From UA16 sp042095135 (GTDB lineage: Bacteria; Bacteroidota; Bacteroidia; Flavobacteriales_D; Sanyastnellaceae): a stretch of DNA of 64,000 nt. Numbering within the stretch: position 1 is the first letter of the stretch; every line of letters starts with the position of its first letter. Below are positions 51,718-58,669 of the stretch, piece by piece. Location of the stretch: contig JBELBV010000001.1 in NCBI GenBank assembly GCA_042095135.1, positions 107,108-171,107 of the forward strand, written 5' to 3'. The position numbers and the translations under genes were made by a program. The notes under the pieces are model-generated. The model had not been told where the DNA came from. It was given only the letters and a program-made list of their open reading frames with translations, and searched no databases.

Positions 51718-54176
51718 TCTTTCTCGTTTTCCAATTTGCTCATCAGCTCTTCATACTCCCACACGGTGACCCCTAGATCTTGCGCTTTGGTCAACTTGGA
51801 TCCAGCTTTCTCGCCGGCCACCAAAACGCTGGTCTTTTTGCTCACGGAACCGCTCACTTTTCCGCCATTGGCGCGAATCAGGTCGGCCAATTCTTCCCGT
51901 GGAACAGGATGCGTTCCCGTAATTACGAACGTTTTACCGGTGAACATATCCCCTCCCGTTGTGGAAGGAGCCGAGGCATCAAGTTCAAGTTTTATCCCGG
52001 CCTCCCGCAATGCCTGAAGCACTTCAAGGGCGTGGGGGTCGCGGAAGAATGCATTGACGCTACGTGCAATCTCGCCGCCCACACCGTGAATGGCACTGAC
52101 AGCCTCCTCATCGGCTTGGGCCAAGGTGTCGATGTTCTTGAAATGATTCGCCAGCAGGATGGCTGTCTCTGTGCCAACATGCCGAATACCAATGGCATAA
52201 AGGACCTTATCAAATGGCTGGCCAATGGAGGCTTTAATGGCCTCCAATAACTTTTCCAACTCCTTTTGACCCAACCGCTGGCGGGTGCGCTCCGTGAGCC
52301 GATGCAAAAAGGACAGCAAGTGTTCCCAGTCACTTTGGTCCATGCCCCAACCCTCACGGTCCCAGGCCAGCGCCTGTTGGCCCACAATCAATTCGTCCGC
52401 ATGTTCCATTTGGCCGGCCTTCTCCAGAATGTCCACCGCCATGGGCACAGAAGGTCCGATGGCCATTTCCAGGAATGACTGCCACTCCGCTGAGGGCTCA
52501 GGCAAGGGTTCAAACGCTGCGACCGTCCCTTGTTCCAACGCATCCTGCACGGCTTTTTTGGAGACCGGTGTAGCGCTGACGCTAGGGCGCTCTCCTTTCT
52601 TATTTCGGTACCGCCAAAGCGCCAAGGCATGCACACGCTGGGCGTACAGGTCTTGGTCGTTGGTTAAGGCGGTCATCTTGTACAGGACGGTCGATTCGCG
52701 CCAGGCCTCCGTTCCACGGGCACTCAGGGCGAACAGATCACCGGCGTGCCGAATCCCGCCCTTTTGGACCAACAGCTCGATGATTTCGGGTCCCAAGCCG
52801 TCGATATTCATCGCCTTTCGGCTCACAAAATGTTCGATGCGCCCGAGCACTTGTGGCGGACAAGTCGTTTCATTTGGGCAGTAATGTTTGGCTTCGCCCT
52901 CCTGCCGAATCAACGCCGTGCCACATTCTGGACAGTCCGTGATGTAGACCAGAGGATCTGAAGAAGCGTCCCGCGCTTCCACGTTTACCCCTACCACTTT
53001 TGGGATAATCTCACCGCCCTTTTCAACCAACACCTCATCCCCAACACGGATGTCCATGGCCGCAATTTGATCGGCATTGTGCAAGGACGCTCGTTTGACC
53101 GTCGTACCGGCGATCAAGACGGGTTCGAGTTCGGCTACCGGTGTGATGGCTCCCGTTCGCCCCACTTGGTAGGTCACGGCGTTCAGTCGCGTCGCTTGCT
53201 GCTCCGATTCAAACTTGTAGGCAATGGCCCAGCGGGGGCTTTTGGCTGTCATGCCCAATTCAGCTTGTTGGCTGTACGCATTGACCTTGATGACGATTCC
53301 GTCAATGGCAAAAGGAAGTGTATGACGCGCGGCATCCCAATGCGCAATAAAGTCCATGATGCCATCAATCGAGGTGGCTACTTCGACCATGCGCATCGCG
53401 GTCGATGGCGTTGGAAATCCCCACGCGTGGGCTAATTGGATGGACGCCATGTGGCTCACGATGGAAGCATTGGCCGTGACCACGCTGTAGAGCATGCAAT
53501 CGAGCGGGCGGCTAGCTACGACTCTGCTGTCCTGGCTTTTGAGCGTTCCTGCTGCGGTATTTCGCGGATTGGCAAATGTGGGTTTGTTCGCCGCCACTTG
53601 GGCTGCATTTAACGCTTCAAACCCAGCCCACGGGAAGAAAATCTCTCCCCGAATCTCAAGGTTTTCCGGAGCCGAATCACTCAGTTCCAGCGGTATGCTT
53701 TTGACGGTTCTGACATTCGCCGTGATGTCTTCCCCCACCGATCCATCACCGCGCGTTAACGCCCGCTGAAGCTTACCGTTCTCGTACTGCAACGCAATAG
53801 CCACGCCATCGTATTTCAGCTCCATGACAAATTGTACGTCCTCACCTTCGAGGATTTTATCCGCTCGGTCCGCCCAATCGGCAATATCCTCGGCATTGTA
53901 AGAATTCGTCAAGGACAGCATGGGGGCACTATGCGGGACTTTCTCAAACCGGTCGGTGATGTCACCGCCCACGCGCTGTGAGGGGGAATTGGAATCTGCC
54001 CATTCTGGATGCTGTGCCTCAGCCTTCAGCAGGCACTCCAGCAAACGGTCAAAATGACGATCGGAAACGGTGGGCTGCGCCTCTACGTAATACCGCCGGT
54101 TGTGCGCATGCAGCTCCTTGCGCAGTTGCTCTAATTGCGCGTGTGTACTCGGCAGCTGATCGGGGTCCCAACTCAT
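51714..54176 (-). CDS. ligA: NAD+-dependent DNA ligase LigA with a large insertion
   Basis: Seals nicks using NAD+. Adenylation domain with nucleophile Lys121 (ELKYDGVAIAL), OB fold, Zn finger Cys ligands (CPECG, YCPNETTCP), HhH region and C-terminal BRCT (FVITGTHPVPREEL). At 820 residues it is about 150 longer than the usual 670. The extra part lies near residues 487-635, between the zinc finger/first HhH and GIRHVG, and is acidic with Trp- and Pro-rich patches. The core is complete, so it should be active. Confidence 0.95.
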   Translation of the reverse strand: MSWDPDQLPSTHAQLEQLRKELHAHNRRYYVEAQPTVSDRHFDRLLECLLKAEAQHPEWADSNSPSQRVGGDITDRFEKVPHSAPMLSLTNSYNAEDIADWADRADKILEGEDVQFVMELKYDGVAIALQYENGKLQRALTRGDGSVGEDITANVRTVKSIPLELSDSAPENLEIRGEIFFPWAGFEALNAAQVAANKPTFANPRNTAAGTLKSQDSRVVASRPLDCMLYSVVTANASIVSHMASIQLAHAWGFPTPSTAMRMVEVATSIDGIMDFIAHWDAARHTLPFAIDGIVIKVNAYSQQAELGMTAKSPRWAIAYKFESEQQATRLNAVTYQVGRTGAITPVAELEPVLIAGTTVKRASLHNADQIAAMDIRVGDEVLVEKGGEIIPKVVGVNVEARDASSDPLVYITDCPECGTALIRQEGEAKHYCPNETTCPPQVLGRIEHFVSRKAMNIDGLGPEIIELLVQKGGIRHAGDLFALSARGTEAWRESTVLYKMTALTNDQDLYAQRVHALALWRYRNKKGERPSVSATPVSKKAVQDALEQGTVAAFEPLPEPSAEWQSFLEMAIGPSVPMAVDILEKAGQMEHADELIVGQQALAWDREGWGMDQSDWEHLLSFLHRLTERTRQRLGQKELEKLLEAIKASIGQPFDKVLYAIGIRHVGTETAILLANHFKNIDTLAQADEEAVSAIHGVGGEIARSVNAFFRDPHALEVLQALREAGIKLELDASAPSTTGGDMFTGKTFVITGTHPVPREELADLIRANGGKVSGSVSKKTSVLVAGEKAGSKLTKAQDLGVTVWEYEELMSKLENEKE

Positions 54177-54180
54177 GCCT

Positions 54181-54188
54181 CTAAGGTA
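54181..54188 (-). promoter_or_regulatory. -7-like box (TACCTTAG), 4 nt before ligA
   Basis: One mismatch from TAnnTTTG on the minus strand, then aggc and ATG at 54176. Same layout as at 25417. Confidence 0.45.
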
Positions 54189-54299
54189 AAAACACCCTCT
54201 GCAAAGGCCACTTCAAAATGCGGGCAATCAGCCTATTTAATCCACAATCAACTCGGAAAACCCAACCCAAAGTGTACACCACATGCGTCCACTCCGTAT

Positions 54300-54307
54300 T
54301 TACTTTG
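54300..54307 (+). promoter_or_regulatory. -7-like box (TTACTTTG), 4 nt before start
   Basis: One mismatch from TAnnTTTG, then gaac and ATG at 54312, which supports the lipoprotein start over a longer upstream frame. Confidence 0.4.
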
Positions 54308-54311
54308 GAAC

Positions 54312-55934
54312 ATGCAATACGCCACGGCCCGACATTCCTATTTGTTGCTGATTGCAGCGGGCATCACGGGGTGCTCGAGCTTGAACAATTCCACCTCGAC
54401 ACAAGTGGCAATCGACCCAGCAAACGGTTCAAATGTGCGCATCCTAAAAGACGCTTGGAACTGGGACGAAGGCTTTCACTATGCCCACCAAGGTGACGGC
54501 ATGGCGTTGATCCGATTGGACAATAACGAACCCGTTCATTTGATTCGCCTCGAACAACCCGGAGCTTACCCGGTGGTCCACCCCTTGTTTCCTGAGGTGC
54601 GCAATCCCTTCAAGGCACTGGACATTGGAGGAGCATTGGCTTGTACCGCGGGCGGAGCCGTCCTGATGTCTTCTGACCAGCCCAATGGCGTCGCCTGGGG
54701 TGCTTTTGCAGGAGCGGTAGCCAACGGTATTGGCCTGTTGAGCAAACCGAGAAAGGTGTACGAACGCGGCTATTACTTCGAGGAACTCGAACCGCTGCCT
54801 GCCGGCAACCCAAGCAACCCCGCACTTCATATCGAAGGATTTCACATGCGGATTCCCGAAGGCCAGCACTCGTGGCATTATTTCCAAAACATGGAACGCT
54901 ACCACGACAACCGAGTGGAATTTGTAAGTGCCTCTGATGAGTCCATCGAAATTGAATACTCCAACCTCGACGAAGAACTGAATTCGATTTTGGTTGCGCA
55001 AGAATTTCAACCCCTCCCGGATGAGGGCATGTTCCAGCGGGGAGCGGCCATTGAAATAACCGGCCAATTGACCGGGGTGCGCGAACACCGGGTGCAAAAC
55101 ATCGTCCGGTATGAATTGGAGACGGCCTGGTGGCTGCACAATGCGTTTGGCCTAGCGAGCGATACCGCCCATGTGATCACCTCCTCGAATTGGGCCTTGT
55201 ACAATTTTTCCAATCCCGGGTTTGACCGCGATTTGATTTCAGAAGCTGTGGTGCAGGCTATGTTCCAATCATTGGATTCGAAAGCATTCAAAGGCAAGCT
55301 CAATCGCATTGAAAGCCTCGAGTCCGAATGGACAAAAGAATGGGACCCAATCGCATTATCCGCTGCTGGGGCCCCGGCCGGCAAGATCAGCTCCGCCCTG
55401 CAATCGGTCGTGACCGTTGAAGCCAGCGATGGACATGGAAGTGGATGTATCGTCAGTGAGGACGGCTACATCGTGACCAATTACCACGTCATTGCAGACG
55501 GCGCCCCTTCCTACTCCGTTCATTTTCAGGATGGAGAAAAACGAACAGCGCGCGTAGTACGATACCATCCCGTCCACGACTTGGCGCTGCTGAAGGTCGA
55601 GGCAAAGGGATTGCCCCCCTTCCACTTGAACCTATCAGAAACGATTGACGTAGGTGAGGCCGCTTACGCACTGGGAACGCCTTACGCGATTGATCTCGGG
55701 GCGTCCGTGACAAAGGGAATCATTTCCGGCAAACGAAAGGACGCACACCGAACCTTGATTCAGACCGATGTGAGCATAAGTCCCGGCAACAGCGGTGGAG
55801 CGTTGATTGACGAGAGCGGAACCCTCATCGGGATTGTCAACGAAAAAGTGCTTGGGATGGGCGTCGAAGGCATCGGTTTTGCCATCCCCACCCACGTCAT
55901 TCCAGACGCGTTGAAGCTCGAATTCAAAAAGTGA
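54312..55934 (+). CDS. Trypsin-like serine protease lipoprotein
   Basis: 540 residues from the ATG at 54312, which opens a lipoprotein signal peptide (LLLIAAGITGCSS). The first 350 or so mature residues have no recognised domain. The C-terminal trypsin-like (Deg-type) domain has His near 391 (TNYHVIADG), Asp near 422 (HDLALLKVE) and Ser near 493 (SPGNSGGAL). No PDZ is visible. Likely an envelope-anchored protease. The in-frame extension up to 54135 is rejected as upstream noise. Confidence 0.85.
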   Translation: MQYATARHSYLLLIAAGITGCSSLNNSTSTQVAIDPANGSNVRILKDAWNWDEGFHYAHQGDGMALIRLDNNEPVHLIRLEQPGAYPVVHPLFPEVRNPFKALDIGGALACTAGGAVLMSSDQPNGVAWGAFAGAVANGIGLLSKPRKVYERGYYFEELEPLPAGNPSNPALHIEGFHMRIPEGQHSWHYFQNMERYHDNRVEFVSASDESIEIEYSNLDEELNSILVAQEFQPLPDEGMFQRGAAIEITGQLTGVREHRVQNIVRYELETAWWLHNAFGLASDTAHVITSSNWALYNFSNPGFDRDLISEAVVQAMFQSLDSKAFKGKLNRIESLESEWTKEWDPIALSAAGAPAGKISSALQSVVTVEASDGHGSGCIVSEDGYIVTNYHVIADGAPSYSVHFQDGEKRTARVVRYHPVHDLALLKVEAKGLPPFHLNLSETIDVGEAAYALGTPYAIDLGASVTKGIISGKRKDAHRTLIQTDVSISPGNSGGALIDESGTLIGIVNEKVLGMGVEGIGFAIPTHVIPDALKLEFKK

Positions 55935-55937
55935 TTT

Positions 55938-56849
55938 TTAACGGCGCGCAACGACCATCCGCCAATTGCCCTGGAGGTCTTGCAATCGCTCCTTCTCCGA
56001 CCAATTAGGGGGAATCAGGTCCACCACCTGCTCCGTTGCATCGCGGTGGCATTCAAAAGCCAGTAGGCCGCCAGCCACTAACCAATCTTCATGGTGACAC
56101 CCGTCAATGATGCGCCTGTAGAACAGCAGCGGATCGTCATCCTCAACGAAGAGCGCTGAGGGAGGTTCCCAATCCAATACAGTTGGCAACATGCTCGACC
56201 GGTCCCCTCTTGGGATGTAAGGAGGATTGGACAAAATGACATCAAAGGGCGCTGAGAAGATGCCACCTGGCGGCTGCGGCTGAAGGATATCTATGCGATG
56301 GAAATCAGCCACACAACCCAACCGCTCGGCATTCGCCGTGGCCAATTCCAGTGCTTCTGCTTGAACATCAAGGCCATGCACCTCGTCGCTCGGTCGATGT
56401 GATTTCCAGGCAATAGGCAAAATCCCGCTGCCCGTGCCGATGTCCAGCACCCGAAGTGGGGCGTCGCCTATATCCTCTTTCACCCGGCTAAGCGCTACCA
56501 TCAACAATTCTTCGGTTTCCGGACGTGGAATCAGCGCGCGACGGTCGCAGAGATAGGTCAATCCGGCAAACGAAGTTTCGCCCAGGGCATACTGAATCGG
56601 TTCGCCGCTCTTCAATCGATCCGCCAACAGGGCGAGGCGTTCGAGGTCAGATTCCGATGCCCGCCACGGAACCGTGATGCGCTCCATTCGCGACATGCCA
56701 CTCACGCAGTCGAATGCACGGCGGATGACGGATTCGGACTCACGACCGTCGTCCATGCTGGACCGCTGCGCAAACCAGGAGCGAACGGTGCTCAATTCAT
56801 TGTTCACCGGCCACGGTCCAGTGCCTCGAGGTACATCTTGGTTCGGCAT
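55938..56849 (-). CDS. prmC: Release-factor glutamine methyltransferase PrmC
   Basis: Methylates the GGQ Gln of RF1/RF2 using SAM. 303 residues from the ATG at 56849, which overlaps the mgsA stop by one base (TGATG). SAM motif VLDIGTGSG, catalytic NPPY (LSNPPYIPRG) and the N-terminal helical domain with IPRPETEELL are conserved. The upstream in-frame extension to 56930 lies inside mgsA and is not used. Confidence 0.95.
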   Translation of the reverse strand: MPNQDVPRGTGPWPVNNELSTVRSWFAQRSSMDDGRESESVIRRAFDCVSGMSRMERITVPWRASESDLERLALLADRLKSGEPIQYALGETSFAGLTYLCDRRALIPRPETEELLMVALSRVKEDIGDAPLRVLDIGTGSGILPIAWKSHRPSDEVHGLDVQAEALELATANAERLGCVADFHRIDILQPQPPGGIFSAPFDVILSNPPYIPRGDRSSMLPTVLDWEPPSALFVEDDDPLLFYRRIIDGCHHEDWLVAGGLLAFECHRDATEQVVDLIPPNWSEKERLQDLQGNWRMVVARR

Positions 56850-57229
56850 CAACTTCCGAAGGCGTGGCTGCCGATCAGCAGGCTCGCTGTGGCCGCATTG
56901 GTCGCCAGTGGAATGTCGTGGACATCGCATTGCCTCAATAGCATGTTGATGTCAGGTTCATGTGGATGCTTGCCCATAGGATCCCGGAAAAAGATGACTG
57001 CGTGAACAGCCCCTTCGGTAATGCGCGCTGCAATCTGGGCATCACCGCCGAGGGGACCGCTGGCCAATCGCTCAATCGCGACTCCGAGTTCGGCAATTCT
57101 TCCTCCGGTCGTACCCGTCCCGACGAGTGCAAAGCGCTCAAACCAGGCCTGATTGGCCCGAACAAATTCGACCAACGCATCCTTTTTGCCATCGTGGGCA
57201 ATCAGCGCTATGGTTTGGGTTTGGCTCAT
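56849..57229 (-). CDS. mgsA: Methylglyoxal synthase
   Basis: Converts dihydroxyacetone phosphate to methylglyoxal and phosphate. 126 residues. Family motifs: ALIAHDGKK, GTGTTGG, SGPLGGDAQI with the catalytic Asp, and FFRDP..HPHEPDI..LLR. The start overlaps the amylase stop by ATGA. Its location in a unit with an amylase fits sugar overflow or phosphate-limited metabolism. Confidence 0.94.
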   Translation of the reverse strand: MSQTQTIALIAHDGKKDALVEFVRANQAWFERFALVGTGTTGGRIAELGVAIERLASGPLGGDAQIAARITEGAVHAVIFFRDPMGKHPHEPDINMLLRQCDVHDIPLATNAATASLLIGSHAFGS

Positions 57230-58668
57230 TCTGTGCGGGTGCGGGTCCAGACGGCAGCAGCATGGGCTGGGACCACCACTTCAGCTGCTGGAGCAAAGTC
57301 ACCCCAAGCCACAGCATAACTACCGTCCAAGCCCAACGCCATGGTCACCGCTTCATCGCCGAAATTCACAGCCACTACGACATCATTAACCCTTGACGTT
57401 CGCTTCCAAGCCATCGCCACGTGGGAGTCGATTGCATAGAATTCAGGTTGCCCGCCGTGCTTACCGTTCCATAGCGCTTGGTTCTCATGGTTCATCGCAT
57501 TGATGGTTTGATACAGATCCGTTTTGCCGTAATCGCCCCATTGAACGGTGTCCTTTTCAAAGAAGCGGAGCCGCTTGGTCATTCCGGCTTCCTGACCCGA
57601 GTACACCAGCGGCATACCCATCAAAGTGCCTGAGAGGACGGCCATGGCATCTCCATTGGCACCCAATCGCTCTTCAATGGTTCCGTTCCAAGAATTTTCA
57701 TCGTGGTTGGTCACAAACATCATGCGGTAGGCATCTACCCCGAATCGCTCGGTTTGTCGTGGAACGGCTTGAATCAATGAATCAACGGACCATTCGCCTT
57801 TGCCAACTTGGTTCATAATGTGGTGCATTTCCCAGCCGTAGGACATGTCAAACGCGCGATCGTGGTGTTCCGGCACTTCGGCCTCCGCCAACATGAACAC
57901 TTCGGGATTCACCTCTTCCAACTGGCGTCGTGCCTTTTCCCAGAAATCGGTAGGAACCTTTCCAGCCACATCGCAACGGTATCCGTCAATTCCAAATTCG
58001 CGCACCCAGTATTCTAGTGCGTCGGCCATTGCATCGTACAATCCTGATTCCCGTCCGTTTTCCCAGTCGAGCTGGGTCACGTCCCACCAATCTGTGCCCG
58101 AAGGCGGTTGCAAGTTGCCTGCTTCATCGAGCAAAAAATACTCCAGATGCGACTCGGTCCAATCGCTATCAAATGCCGTGTGGTTGGCTACCCAATCGAT
58201 GATCACCTTCATCTCCAAAGCATGAGCTGCCTTGGTTAATGCGAGAAGATCCGCTTCAGTACCAAAGTCAGGGTTGATTTTGTAGTAATCCTGCACACTG
58301 TAAGGGCTGCCCAAGCTCGAAGAGCCGGGCTGCACCATGTAATTGTTCTTGTTTTCACCACCCTTGCGGTTGACTTCCCCAATGGGATGGATGGGCATGA
58401 GCCACAAAATGTCCACACCGAGGTCTTTCAAGCGAGGCAAGTCTTGTGCAAATGCATTGAAGGTCCCTTCCGCCGTGTGCTGCCGTACGTTTACTTCATA
58501 GATGGTCGCATTGGCCGACCAAGCAGGATGCGAAAGTTCATCGGACTTCAGTCCTTGCCCCAACGCTTGGGCGTCAGTCGTTGAAGCTGGCGAGGATCCT
58601 GCTCCACAGCTTGTCAAGAGCAGCGCGAACACACCAAACGTGCTGAGCAATGAGTTCTTGGTATTCAT
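57226..58668 (-). CDS. GH13 alpha-amylase-family lipoprotein
   Basis: Predicted glycosidase of 480 residues with a lipoprotein signal (LLTSCGAG). (beta/alpha)8 GH13 motifs: region I VIIDWVANHT, region II DGYRCDVAG with the nucleophile Asp, region III acid/base Glu in LAEAEVPE and region IV FVTNHDEN. The start at 58668, 1 nt after the parC stop, is chosen because only this ATG gives a signal peptide; the longer open frame is antisense or frame noise over parC. Likely hydrolyses maltodextrins in the envelope; specificity unknown. Confidence 0.9.
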   Translation of the reverse strand: MNTKNSLLSTFGVFALLLTSCGAGSSPASTTDAQALGQGLKSDELSHPAWSANATIYEVNVRQHTAEGTFNAFAQDLPRLKDLGVDILWLMPIHPIGEVNRKGGENKNNYMVQPGSSSLGSPYSVQDYYKINPDFGTEADLLALTKAAHALEMKVIIDWVANHTAFDSDWTESHLEYFLLDEAGNLQPPSGTDWWDVTQLDWENGRESGLYDAMADALEYWVREFGIDGYRCDVAGKVPTDFWEKARRQLEEVNPEVFMLAEAEVPEHHDRAFDMSYGWEMHHIMNQVGKGEWSVDSLIQAVPRQTERFGVDAYRMMFVTNHDENSWNGTIEERLGANGDAMAVLSGTLMGMPLVYSGQEAGMTKRLRFFEKDTVQWGDYGKTDLYQTINAMNHENQALWNGKHGGQPEFYAIDSHVAMAWKRTSRVNDVVVAVNFGDEAVTMALGLDGSYAVAWGDFAPAAEVVVPAHAAAVWTRTRTE

Positions 58669-58669
58669 A

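Noticed and set aside
54135..54311. Longer N-terminus for the trypsin-like lipoprotein
   Set aside because: It overlaps the ligA 5' end in the opposite direction and would bury the lipoprotein signal; the ATG at 54312 has a box 4 nt upstream.
56850..56930. Longer N-terminus for PrmC
   Set aside because: It lies inside mgsA in another frame. The TGATG junction at 56849 is the typical coupled start.
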